A stretch of DNA of 64,000 nt from DASQPR01 sp963797675 (GTDB lineage: Bacteria > Actinomycetota > Actinomycetes > Mycobacteriales > Micromonosporaceae): contig CAWCQQ010000006.1 in assembly GCA_963797675.1 (NCBI GenBank), positions 620,001-684,000 of the forward strand, written 5' to 3'. A program made the position numbers and the translations under genes. How positions within the stretch are numbered: position 1 is the first letter of the stretch; each line of letters opens with the position of its first letter. A model generated the notes under the pieces. It was given only the letters and a program-made list of their open reading frames with translations, was not told where the DNA came from and ran no database searches. This document shows, piece by piece, positions 1 through 8,735 of the stretch.

Positions 1-495
1 TATCACCCCAACGCTATTGCGAGAAAGACCGCGGAGGTCAAGAAGCTCACGAAGGACTTCACCAAGGCGTCGGCCGACGGCGACGAAGCGGCCAAGGGTC
101 TGATGGGCGCGAGGTTCCTCGGTGGCGCCGGCTACGCTCTCGCCGGCGCGGGTGTCGCCATCGATACCTGGGGCGAGTGGCAGGAGACCCACAGTGTGGC
201 GAAGACTGCCGAGGCCGGGACCGCCGACGCCGGAGTCGCGGTCGCGAGTATCGTCGCCGGCAGCGCAGTGGCGTCGATCGCGTCGGCCGCGCTGGTCGGC
301 ACCGAGATCGGTGCGTTCGCCGGTCCGGTGGGCATGCTCGCCGGTGCGGCCGTCGGTGCGGCGATCGGCATCATCGGCAGCGATGCGGTCGGCGAGATCG
401 TCAACACCAAGGCGGTCAGCGAGGCGACGCACGCGGTCGGTAACGCGGCCAAGTCGGTCGGCCACGCGGTGTCCAACTTCTTCTCAGGCTGGTGA
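1..495 (+). CDS. C-terminal end of a WXG100/polymorphic-toxin-like glycine-zipper protein (5' partial)
   Basis: The reading frame is open from base 1 to the TGA at 493-495, so the start lies outside the window and 164 residues are visible. The first ~35 residues are charged and helical (KTAEVKKLTKDF, KASADGDEAAKG). From about residue 70 the protein is very rich in Ala, Gly and Val, with a glycine-zipper stretch (GMLAGAAVGAAIGIIG) of the kind that ends many actinobacterial WXG100/LXG-type secreted proteins. An ATG at 103 exists, but coding continues upstream of it, so it is probably not the start. No catalytic motif is visible. It is followed after 6 nt by a small membrane protein gene, which suggests an operon. 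The toxin-related assignment is inferred from composition only. Confidence 0.55.
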   Translation, partial: YHPNAIARKTAEVKKLTKDFTKASADGDEAAKGLMGARFLGGAGYALAGAGVAIDTWGEWQETHSVAKTAEAGTADAGVAVASIVAGSAVASIASAALVGTEIGAFAGPVGMLAGAAVGAAIGIIGSDAVGEIVNTKAVSEATHAVGNAAKSVGHAVSNFFSGW

Positions 496-501
496 CATGG
501 C

Positions 502-960
502 ATGACGGTGCTGGCGTACGTAGTGGCTGCGATCCTTCTGTGGCTCGGCTACGTAATGATCCGCACGGCTGTCCGACGGTGGCGGAGTCCGGGAGCCATC
601 ACGATCTTCGAGGTGCTGCGCCGGTTTTCCGTGGAATGGTCGAAGGGTGCCGTCCGCGGCATCCTCGTCCAGGGCCTGACGAGCGTGGCGTTCGGGCTGA
701 TGGTGCTGTGCTTCGCGATCGCCGGACTCAGTGGCGGCAAGACCGGCAACACGGCCGTCGCGCATCCGGTGTTCCTTCCGCCGCTGCTGACCTTCCTGGT
801 CCTGTGGCTCGTTGGGACGGTGGTCTGCCTGTCGATCGTGTTCTTCAGCAGACCGCGGTCGCTGGTATTGCCGTGGCTGCGCAGCGAACCGGGTGCGTTC
901 GCATTCTGGCGGCAGCAGCGCCGCGAGCGACGAGCCAGCCGGAATACCCGACAAACCTGA
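502..960 (+). CDS. small three-helix membrane protein, function unknown
   Basis: This 152-residue protein has three clear hydrophobic segments at about residues 3-20, 53-78 and 91-116, and a basic C-terminal tail rich in Arg (RQQRRERRASRN). The tail suggests the C-terminus stays in the cytoplasm. It starts 6 nt after the stop of the preceding glycine-zipper gene, so the two are probably co-transcribed, and such small membrane proteins commonly accompany WXG100-type genes. I do not recognise a named family. The ATG at 502 is the only good start, although no strong ribosome binding site is visible. Confidence 0.65.
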   Translation: MTVLAYVVAAILLWLGYVMIRTAVRRWRSPGAITIFEVLRRFSVEWSKGAVRGILVQGLTSVAFGLMVLCFAIAGLSGGKTGNTAVAHPVFLPPLLTFLVLWLVGTVVCLSIVFFSRPRSLVLPWLRSEPGAFAFWRQQRRERRASRNTRQT

Positions 961-1071
961 CCGAACCCAAGATACGCAACTCACCGTTCCGCTGTGACCC
1001 GATCACGCGGTCGCGGATGCGTGCGTCCTGTTACCGCCCACACCGACCTTTCTCATGGGGAGACGTAGAGC

Positions 1072-4000
1072 ATGTATCACACCATCAATCAAAGACTGAG
1101 AGCGTTAGCGGTACGCATATCGGTCGCGGCGGTTGCCGCTGCGGCCGTCTTCGCGGCAACGGCGACCGTCGGTGGATCCGCGGCAGCTGCCGCGCCCGCG
1201 CCGAAGCCGGCCTCGTCGAAGCCCGTCGCACAGCCGGTGACGCCGGTCGTCCCGGCTTCGGTGGCGGCACAGCGTACGGCGAGCCAGCAGGCCAAATCCG
1301 CCGGTACGCCGGTCGTGGTCACGTCGTTGACGACGGAGAAGTCGCAGATCACGGCGAACCCCGACGGTTCGTTCACGATGTCGTCGAACGCCATACCGGT
1401 ACGGATGCAGCGTGCCGGTGCCTGGGTGCCGATCAACACGGACCTCGTCGCCAACCCGGACGGCACGTGGGCACCGCGGGCCGCGCTGCTCGGTGTCACC
1501 TTCTCCGGCGGCGGCTCCGGAGCGATGCTCACCGTCAACTCCCCGACATCCACCGGCACGCCGCGGAGCCTGTCTCTCTACTGGCCGACCGCCCTGCCGA
1601 CGCCGGTCGTGACCGGCAACACCGCGCTCTACCCGAGCGTGCTGCCCGGCGTCGACCTGCGGCTCGCGGCCAGTACCGACTCGTACAGTGAAGTCCTGAT
1701 CGTGCACGACGCGGCCGCAGCCGCGGACCCGCAGCTGGCGGCGTTGAAGCTGCGGGTGGAGGCGGACAACCTGACGCTCGCGAAGACCGCGACCGGCGCG
1801 TTGACCGCGACCGCCGCGGACGGCTCGACCGTCTTCGCGGGTGCGGCGCCGACCATGTGGGACTCCACCACGGTCGGCAAGGCCGGACCCGCGCCGTCGG
1901 CGGACAGCCCCGGCACCGGACGGCAGTCGCGGCTCGGTGTCGCGGTCGGGCCGGTGGCACGCACGCCTGCGACCGGCGCATCAACGCCCGCCGGCGTCAC
2001 CAGCACCGAGGTCACGCTGACGCCGCCGGCCGCGACGCTGACCGGCAAGGTGGACAAGTTCCCGCTGTTCATCGACCCGACCTTCAGCACGAACACGGTC
2101 AGCAAGGACTGGCTCGACGTGCAGAGCAACGGCTGGACCTGGTGGGGCGGCACCGGTGAGCACGACAACCCGGACGACATCACCACCGCCAGAGTCGGCG
2201 ACTGCGACCTGCCGATCGAGTCGGGATGCGGCTGGGTCGACCGTACCTACTTCGAGATGAACACGTCGGCATTCGCGAAGGCCAACGGTACGACCGCCAA
2301 GGTCTCGAGCGCATCGTTCACGATCAACGAGATCTGGGGCGCGAACGCCTGCACGAAGCAGCCGGTCGACCTCTACGGTTCCGGCGCGATCAGCAGCTCG
2401 ACGCTGTGGGCCGGCCCCGAGACCGGCAGCGCGCTGAACGAGCAGACGTCCGCCGGCGGTACGAACTGCTCCTCCGCACCGGAGGGCGTCTCCTTCTCGA
2501 GTACCGCGCTGACGAACTATGTGCAGACCGCCGCGACCAACGGCGCGACCAACGACACGTTCGTGCTCCGCGCACCGAGCGAAACCAACGACTACCAGTG
2601 GAAGCAGTTCGCGCCGACCAGCGCGACACTCAACGTCACCTACGACTTCCCGCCGAACACGCCGACCGGCCTGACCGTGTCGAACCTGGAGACGTGCAAC
2701 GGCGTCAACTACACGTCCGCGTCCATCCCGAGCCTCACGGCCACGGCCACCGACAACAACCCGTCCCCGACGCCGTACCTGAACTTCCAGCTGCTCAAGG
2801 CCGGCACTGTGGTCGCCGCGACCACCAGCGGCATCCAGGTCGGCAACGGCTCGGCCAAATCGTGGACGGAGACCGGCGGCGCCCTGACCAACGCGACCGC
2901 GTACTCGTTCCAGGCCCGGACCGACAACGAACCGGGCAACGCCAACGATCGGTTCTCCGCATGGTCGGCGGCGTACAACTTCACGGTCCTGTCCTCGCCA
3001 CCGGTCACCGCACCCTCCGTGCACAGCTCTGATTTCCCGGCCTCGTTCTGGGGCCAGCCGGCCAACACGGGCGGGCAGTTCGCGGTGTCCAGCCCCGACC
3101 CCGATCTGCAGGGCTTCCGGTTCTCGCTGACCGGATCCCAGGTTGCGGCCGACGCCACGAAGTGCGACACGACGCCCACCCAGCTGTCGAACACGTCCAG
3201 CGGCCTGCTCACCGACGGCTTCGTCGCCGCGAAGAGCGGCGTCGCCGGCATTGCGATCGCGCCCGGCAACCTGGCGCCCGGCTTTCACACGCTCACGGTC
3301 GGAGCGGTGGACTACGCCGGTAACTCCGGCCCGAACACGACCTACGCGTTCTACGTCGCGCCCGGGTACGCCACCGGCGTTCCGGCCGGCAACACCACAA
3401 ACCTCGCATGGCAGGCGCCGGTCACGGTATCCAGCACCGTCAACACCAACTGGCCGGCGGCGAACCTGACCGACGGCGACACCGGCGGCCTGCTCTTCGG
3501 CTGGTCGAGCGAGGCGGACACCGCCGCGGCGAACGTCGAGTGGGTCTACGTCGACCTCGGATCGGCGAAGAACATCGACGACGTCGTCCTGACTCCACGT
3601 GAGGACTCCACGGCCAACATCGCGTCCGGGTTCCCGACCGCATTCCTGATCCAGACCAGCACCGACGCGAGTACCTGGACGACCGTTGACACGCTCGCCA
3701 ACTACCCGGCACCGGGCGCGAGCGGGCAGCAGTTCACATTCCCGGAGACCAGCGCCCGGTACGTGCGTGTCTATGCCACCGCGTTGACGACCGACAGCAT
3801 CGGGACGTCCTACTACCTGCAGCTCAAGCAGTTTGCCGTGTACGACAAGGTCGGGTTCAACCGGTACGAGGGCGAGGACCCCGGCTTCTTCACCGCATCC
3901 GCGACCGGTACCGGCGGCTGGACGAGTATCCAGTCGTTCGGGACCAACTGGTCGCAGGGCAGCCAGCTGTACTTCAACGGCACCGCGGCCGGCAACGTCG

Positions 4001-6213
4001 ACACGATCAAGTTCACCGCATCGGCGAGCAACTACTACGCGCTCGGCGCGAACATGGGCATGGCCGACGACTACGGTCAGGTCACGTTCAGCCTCAACTA
4101 CACCGTCGGTGGCAACCCGGTGTCGATACCGCTGACGGCGAACGGGAATCCGTTCTTCGACGGCTACAACGCGAGCGTCTACTCGGCGTACGTGCAGCTC
4201 GGCGGTGCGTACCTCACCGCGGGTACGCAGTACACGCTGACCATGACGATGACCGGCACGAACAGCGCGAGCATCACCAACCGCTACAACGCCGGCGTCG
4301 ACTACGTGACCATGGCCCAGATCGCGAGCCCGACCGCGACGTCGTTTGCAGCCGCGCTCAACAACTCCGGGATCGCCGCTGACGGGCAGTCATCGAGTGC
4401 GGCGTTCGATCTCGGGAGCAACTCGCTGTCACAGACGGACGTCGCCGACGCCGGGCTGACGACGGCGAGCCCGGTCCAGGTGGCCGGCAACTACTACCAG
4501 CTCGGGGCAGCGTCCGGCAACGACAACGTCATCGCGGTCGGGCAGACCATCGACATCACCGCGCCGAAGGCCGGCTCGGTCAGCCTGCTGACCGCATCGA
4601 CCTGCGGCGGGACGAGCAGCGGTACGGTCACGGTCAATTACACGAATCCGGCGACCGAACCCGCGAGCCAGGTCACGATCGGCACCGCGCAGGGCGACAT
4701 CGCGCCGGTACCGGACTGGATCGAACCGGCTGCCGGCAGCGTGAACCCGGCGTTGACGCTCGCCGGATATGACAAGGGCACGACGAAGACCCACACGGTC
4801 GCATCGATCGGTCTGTACCAGATCACCGTACCGACCAACCCGGCGTACACGATCGCGTCGATCACGCTGCCCTCCTACAACATCACCATGTTGCCCGGAG
4901 GCTGCCCGACCCTGCTGCACGTACTCGCGATCGGAACGCCCAGCACGGACTCGGGCCCCACCGAGGTTCTGCCGGGTACGTCCACGACCGCGAATTGGAT
5001 CGGCACCTGGGCCTCGGTCGTGGACACCAACGGTGCCGGTGCGCCGGCAGCGGTCAGCCCGCCCGCCGGAACGGACTTCGCCAGCGCCAACGAGACGGTG
5101 CGCGAGGTCATCCACCCGAGCAACGACGGCACTGGTTCGGTGATCCAGACCCGCATCCGGCTCGGCGATCCGAACGGCGCGTCGCCGGTCACGTTCAACG
5201 CGGTCAGCATCGCGGTCGAGACGGGTACCGGCGCGGGTACGGTGTCCACGCCGATCCCGTTGACGTTCAACGGCTCGGCGACGCTCACGCTGACACCCGG
5301 TACGGAGTCCTATTCGGATCCCGTCACACTCCCGGCGCTCACGGCCGGGCAGAACCTGATGATCAGCGAGTACCTGCCGAATGCGGAGGCGCTCGTGCCG
5401 GATCACTCCAACGCCCGTACGCCGGGGCTCACGTCCGCGTCGTACTACGCCGCCGGCAACCAGACCGCGGCTACCGCCGGTACGTGGACCGCGATGAACG
5501 GCTGGTACTACCTGACCGACGTGGACATGACCACCACCGACCTGCAGCAGGGAACGGTGGTGGTACTCGGCGACCAGACCGCGCTGGCCGTGAGCCCGAC
5601 GACCGGCACGACGTGGGCGGATGATCTTCCAGCTGCCCTCGCGGGCACGTCCGGCGTCGTCACCACGAACCCCGGCGGCATCGTCAACCTGTCCAGCACC
5701 GGTGCGACGACCACGAGCGCTCTGGCCAACCTCGCCGGTACGGTAGCCGACGAACCGAACGTCCGGTGCGTCCTGGTCGACGTCGGCCGCAACGATCTGA
5801 TCGCCGGAGTCAGCGGTGACACCGTCGTGGCAGATCTCGGCAATCTGATCGGCCGGCTCAAGACCATCCAGAGTCCGGTGGCGGTCACGGTCGACGGCAC
5901 GGTCGGGACCGGTCCGATCGGCGTCTACCTGGCGACAGTCGCTCCGGACGCGGCGATCACCGGCACCAATGAATCGAATCGTGACGCTCTCAACAGCGTC
6001 ATTCTTTCGAGCAACGGTTCCATCGGCTCCGCCGGATTCGACGGCTACATCGACTTCGACGGCGCCGCAACGATGAACAACCCGGGTTCGCCCACCGACC
6101 CGTCGTTGTTGACCGGCGGCGTGTTCAACGAGGCGTACTTCACGACCCTCGCGGCGATGGCGGTCGTGCCGAACGACAACTACAGCACGTTCCCACCGAT
6201 CGGCAGTCTGTAA
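1072..6213 (+). CDS. large secreted modular protein with discoidin and CBM-like domains and a degenerate SGNH-hydrolase C-terminus
   Basis: A 1713-residue exported protein. A signal peptide (basic start, Ala/Val-rich core, Ala-rich cleavage region by about residue 42) is followed by a Pro/Ala linker. Then come a DNRLRE-like beta domain (about 330-525), an Fn3-like stretch (about 530-640), an F5/8 type C (discoidin) domain (about 774-926), a CBM6/35-like domain starting YEGEDPG (about 927-1084), an Ig/NEW3-like region, and an SGNH/GDSL-hydrolase-like domain (about 1309-1713, opening WIGTWAS). The SGNH block I reads VLGDQTAL at 1498-1505, so the nucleophile serine of GDS is Gln1502. Block III GRND is kept at 1572-1575, but the block V Asp-x-x-His has become GGVFNEAY. 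The domain is therefore probably non-catalytic. GGGGAG lies 9 nt before ATG and a strong hairpin follows the stop. It probably binds surface polysaccharide or scaffolds the cell surface; the ligand is unknown. Confidence 0.85.
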   Translation: MYHTINQRLRALAVRISVAAVAAAAVFAATATVGGSAAAAAPAPKPASSKPVAQPVTPVVPASVAAQRTASQQAKSAGTPVVVTSLTTEKSQITANPDGSFTMSSNAIPVRMQRAGAWVPINTDLVANPDGTWAPRAALLGVTFSGGGSGAMLTVNSPTSTGTPRSLSLYWPTALPTPVVTGNTALYPSVLPGVDLRLAASTDSYSEVLIVHDAAAAADPQLAALKLRVEADNLTLAKTATGALTATAADGSTVFAGAAPTMWDSTTVGKAGPAPSADSPGTGRQSRLGVAVGPVARTPATGASTPAGVTSTEVTLTPPAATLTGKVDKFPLFIDPTFSTNTVSKDWLDVQSNGWTWWGGTGEHDNPDDITTARVGDCDLPIESGCGWVDRTYFEMNTSAFAKANGTTAKVSSASFTINEIWGANACTKQPVDLYGSGAISSSTLWAGPETGSALNEQTSAGGTNCSSAPEGVSFSSTALTNYVQTAATNGATNDTFVLRAPSETNDYQWKQFAPTSATLNVTYDFPPNTPTGLTVSNLETCNGVNYTSASIPSLTATATDNNPSPTPYLNFQLLKAGTVVAATTSGIQVGNGSAKSWTETGGALTNATAYSFQARTDNEPGNANDRFSAWSAAYNFTVLSSPPVTAPSVHSSDFPASFWGQPANTGGQFAVSSPDPDLQGFRFSLTGSQVAADATKCDTTPTQLSNTSSGLLTDGFVAAKSGVAGIAIAPGNLAPGFHTLTVGAVDYAGNSGPNTTYAFYVAPGYATGVPAGNTTNLAWQAPVTVSSTVNTNWPAANLTDGDTGGLLFGWSSEADTAAANVEWVYVDLGSAKNIDDVVLTPREDSTANIASGFPTAFLIQTSTDASTWTTVDTLANYPAPGASGQQFTFPETSARYVRVYATALTTDSIGTSYYLQLKQFAVYDKVGFNRYEGEDPGFFTASATGTGGWTSIQSFGTNWSQGSQLYFNGTAAGNVDTIKFTASASNYYALGANMGMADDYGQVTFSLNYTVGGNPVSIPLTANGNPFFDGYNASVYSAYVQLGGAYLTAGTQYTLTMTMTGTNSASITNRYNAGVDYVTMAQIASPTATSFAAALNNSGIAADGQSSSAAFDLGSNSLSQTDVADAGLTTASPVQVAGNYYQLGAASGNDNVIAVGQTIDITAPKAGSVSLLTASTCGGTSSGTVTVNYTNPATEPASQVTIGTAQGDIAPVPDWIEPAAGSVNPALTLAGYDKGTTKTHTVASIGLYQITVPTNPAYTIASITLPSYNITMLPGGCPTLLHVLAIGTPSTDSGPTEVLPGTSTTANWIGTWASVVDTNGAGAPAAVSPPAGTDFASANETVREVIHPSNDGTGSVIQTRIRLGDPNGASPVTFNAVSIAVETGTGAGTVSTPIPLTFNGSATLTLTPGTESYSDPVTLPALTAGQNLMISEYLPNAEALVPDHSNARTPGLTSASYYAAGNQTAATAGTWTAMNGWYYLTDVDMTTTDLQQGTVVVLGDQTALAVSPTTGTTWADDLPAALAGTSGVVTTNPGGIVNLSSTGATTTSALANLAGTVADEPNVRCVLVDVGRNDLIAGVSGDTVVADLGNLIGRLKTIQSPVAVTVDGTVGTGPIGVYLATVAPDAAITGTNESNRDALNSVILSSNGSIGSAGFDGYIDFDGAATMNNPGSPTDPSLLTGGVFNEAYFTTLAAMAVVPNDNYSTFPPIGSL

Positions 6214-6218
6214 ATCCG

Positions 6219-6253
6219 CGGGTCCGCCTCGCCACGACGGCGAGGCGGACCCG
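6219..6253 (+). terminator. strong hairpin terminator
   Basis: A perfect 15-bp stem (arms 6219-6233 and 6239-6253, CGGGTCCGCCTCGCC and its complement) closes a 5-nt loop and begins 6 nt after the stop of the 1713-aa secreted protein gene. There is no T-tract, as is usual in high-GC actinobacteria. Confidence 0.85.
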
Positions 6254-6576
6254 GGTACGCGTCGACTGCCGCCTGGGTGGCGAGCCGGCACATCGACTGG
6301 CGCGACCCCGGGCGCGACGCCGTCCATGACCCACCGGAGTCGTCGTCGGCAGAGCCGCATCGCTACGGATCTTCGTCTGCACCCGATGTCCCGGAACCCC
6401 GCACCGCCTCAGCTACCAGTAGTGCCGCGACCCCTAACATTTCGCCGGGCTCGCGGGCTGATTGGTTATGGTGCGGAGCCGGAGCAAGCATCCGTTCGCC
6501 GCCGGATGATCCGCCTTCGGTGAGGATTCGGGTCGTGATGCGGTCTTGCGGGTCGGGGGCGCGGTACGGTTTGAAG
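6254..6576. other. intergenic stretch before the DUF4118 gene
   Basis: Between the terminator and the chosen DUF4118 start I see no convincing gene. The frame upstream of the start stays open to 6277, but its translation is low-complexity Ser/Pro/Arg-rich, unlike the downstream membrane protein. In-frame ATG 6538 and TTG 6571 are alternative starts. Confidence 0.5.
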
Positions 6577-7308
6577 GTGCGCGGATGGCTGGGTCGGGAT
6601 CGGATCGCGTTGGCACTGGCCTTGGCCGCTCCGTTGGTGGTATCGGTTCTGCTCGTTCCGTTGCGGAGCCATCTGGCCAATACCCAGCTTGCCCTGATTC
6701 TGGTGCTCGTAGTGGTCGCTGTTGCCGCGATCGGTCAACGGGTCGCCGGGATTGTGGCAGCTATCGGCGCGGGTGTGTGGTTCGATTTCTTCTTCACCCG
6801 GCCGTACCAGCGGTTTACGATCGCTGACCGATCGGACATCGAAACGTTCGTGTTGCTGCTGTTGGTCGGGGTCGCGGTCACCGAACTGGCCGTGTGGGGG
6901 CGCCGGCAGCAGGCGCGGGCCGGCCGCGAGGCCGGGTATCTCGCCGGCGTCCACGCGGCAGCCGCGGTGGGTGCCATCGGCGGCTCGCCCCGCGAGCTGA
7001 TCAAGAGCGTTTCGGACGAGTTGATCGGCACCCTTGGGCTGATCGGCTGCCATTACCAGCCGGGAGTGGCGGGACGAGGCAGCCCGCCGCGGCTCGAGCG
7101 CGACGGGCACGTGACGGTCAACCGGACGGTGTGGGACGTTGATCGTTTAGGTCTGCCGAGCGACAGCGCGATCGAGCTGCTGGTGCAGAACGCTGGACGC
7201 CTGCATGGCCGGTTCCTGTTGAGCGCGGCTCCCCAGACGCGGACGTCATTGGACCAGCGGTTGGTGGCGGTGACGCTGGCGGATCAGGTCGGTGCCGCAC
7301 TGGGCTGA
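6577..7308 (+). CDS. DUF4118 (KdpD-like) membrane protein
   Basis: From the GTG at 6577 the protein has 243 residues. Four hydrophobic helices occupy about residues 8-30, 36-55, 55-76 and 88-106. The segment DFFFTRPYQRFTI followed by DIETFVLLLLVGVAVTEL is the hallmark of the DUF4118 membrane module found in the sensor KdpD and in stand-alone actinobacterial proteins. The C-terminal ~120 residues resemble a degenerate cytoplasmic sensory domain with no histidine kinase motifs. The start was chosen because the family usually begins with a short basic segment (VRGWLGRDRIALALALAAP); ATG 6538 would add 13 residues. No response regulator or Kdp gene is nearby, so a role in membrane sensing is only inferred from the family. 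Confidence 0.75.
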   Translation: MRGWLGRDRIALALALAAPLVVSVLLVPLRSHLANTQLALILVLVVVAVAAIGQRVAGIVAAIGAGVWFDFFFTRPYQRFTIADRSDIETFVLLLLVGVAVTELAVWGRRQQARAGREAGYLAGVHAAAAVGAIGGSPRELIKSVSDELIGTLGLIGCHYQPGVAGRGSPPRLERDGHVTVNRTVWDVDRLGLPSDSAIELLVQNAGRLHGRFLLSAAPQTRTSLDQRLVAVTLADQVGAALG

Positions 7309-7467
7309 ACCGTTCGCGGCATCGACTGGAACGACTACCCGGACCGTGCCGCCGCGGTCACGTGACGATAAAGACATCCGGTGGGCGCGCAACGACGGTG
7401 CCCCGAGCTTCCGCCGAATCGTCGGTAATCTCAGAAAGACCACGCTGACCTGCATTGATGTCGCAGA

Positions 7468-8082
7468 ATGGGGCGTGTGACGGCGGAGACGACCCCATCG
7501 GGCGGGCGGTTCGAGTTCGGGCGAACCGTGCGTGGATACAACCCGGCACAGGTGGAGCGCTGCCTCCGGGACCTCGCCGCGCAACTCGCCCAGGCCGAGG
7601 CCCACGCGGCGGAACTCCAAGCCCGCGTCGAGCAGCTTCTCACTGCGCGGCACCGGCCGATCCACATCACCTCACCCCAAGCCCACGCGCGCTGCGCGCT
7701 CTATACCGAGGTGATGACCATGCGTGAGCAGGCAGCGCAGGACGTCGCATCGGCGCAGGTCGAGGCTGCGGCGATCGTCGCGTCCGCCCGAGCACAGGCC
7801 GTTCAGAATCGCCGCGATTTCGGGAGCGCGCTGGCCGCCCGTCGCCAGCGCGAACGCGACGCCGATGCGATCTACCGGCAGGTCGACTCTCCGTCACCAG
7901 GAGCGGTGACCGCGTCCGACGACGTGACTCCTGATGCAGCTCCAGCGGCAGGGTCGGCTGCAGCACGGCGCGGCAAGCAGGGCAACCAGCGCACGAGCGC
8001 GGAACCTACCGGCGTCCAGCAACCCAACTCACACCGCCGCAAGGCGCGCGGAAAGACGGGCGGACTGAGCACGGGGGCGTAG
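7468..8082 (+). CDS. DivIVA-domain coiled-coil protein
   Basis: A 204-residue protein whose N-terminus carries the DivIVA-type motif FEFGRTVRGYNPAQVERCL (F-x4-RGY-x4-V), followed by a heptad-rich coiled coil to about residue 65 and a second Ala/Gln/Arg-rich helix at about 80-135. The C-terminal ~65 residues are disordered and basic. Proteins with this domain recognise curved membrane at poles and septa and recruit growth or division machinery in actinobacteria (the Wag31/SepIVA family). It is not the essential Wag31 itself: the tail is different and no division genes adjoin it. ATG 7468 and GTG 7477 are both possible starts. The gene stands alone, convergent with the ABC operon that follows. 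Confidence 0.75.
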   Translation: MGRVTAETTPSGGRFEFGRTVRGYNPAQVERCLRDLAAQLAQAEAHAAELQARVEQLLTARHRPIHITSPQAHARCALYTEVMTMREQAAQDVASAQVEAAAIVASARAQAVQNRRDFGSALAARRQRERDADAIYRQVDSPSPGAVTASDDVTPDAAPAAGSAAARRGKQGNQRTSAEPTGVQQPNSHRRKARGKTGGLSTGA

Positions 8083-8111
8083 TTGTCCACGGTTGCCTGC
8101 CTCGACCGCGA

Positions 8112-8735
8112 CTACTGCGCCGAGCGGTCCCGCGTGCCGAAGAGCGCGATCAGTAGCGCCCCGACCGCCAACGTCACCATCGCGCAGACCATCGCGCCGG
8201 TGTCGCCGGCCGGTCGGGCCGGCCATGTCCACGGCGTCGACCACTTCGCGGCGATCGCGTAGGCGGCGATGACGAAGTACGCCGCCGGTCCCACCCATGC
8301 GAACGCTCCACCGACGGCCGCAGCGCAGATCAGGGCGATGCCGGTGAGCCCGGCCGTGTCGCGCAGGAGGGCCAGGTCGCCGTTGGGTAGGTCGATACCG
8401 GCGGCACCGGCGAGCATGACGCCTGCGGCTGCGGCCACCAGCACGAACAGGGTGATCACGCGCAGCCAGGGCAGGCGGCGGCCGGCGGCGGTCCGTTCGG
8501 ATTCGCCGAACGGGCCGGCGATCGCCGCGCCGATGATCCCCGCGACGCCCGCCTCGATCGCGAGCACGAACTGCATCGTGCCGGGTCCGGAACCGTCGCC
8601 GGTACGCGCCGCCAGCTGTAGCGCCAAGCCGCACGCGGCCAGCGCTCCGATGGCTGCCGGGATCCGGCGGCTGGCCAGGTGCAGGAAGGTCATCCGTCCG
8701 GCACCTGATCGGGGCGCGAGCGTGGTGGTGTTCAT
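8112..8735 (-). CDS. polytopic membrane protein, last gene of the ECF/ABC operon
   Basis: A 207-residue protein with about six hydrophobic helices (for example around residues 26-44, 55-75, 90-115, 125-140, 145-165 and 180-200) and no soluble domain. I do not recognise a named family. Its ATG overlaps the stop of the upstream 510-aa membrane protein by 4 nt (ATGA), so translation is coupled and it is the fifth and last gene of an operon headed by an ECF sigma factor. It is probably an accessory subunit of the ABC transporter. Confidence 0.65.
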   Translation of the reverse strand: MNTTTLAPRSGAGRMTFLHLASRRIPAAIGALAACGLALQLAARTGDGSGPGTMQFVLAIEAGVAGIIGAAIAGPFGESERTAAGRRLPWLRVITLFVLVAAAAGVMLAGAAGIDLPNGDLALLRDTAGLTGIALICAAAVGGAFAWVGPAAYFVIAAYAIAAKWSTPWTWPARPAGDTGAMVCAMVTLAVGALLIALFGTRDRSAQ

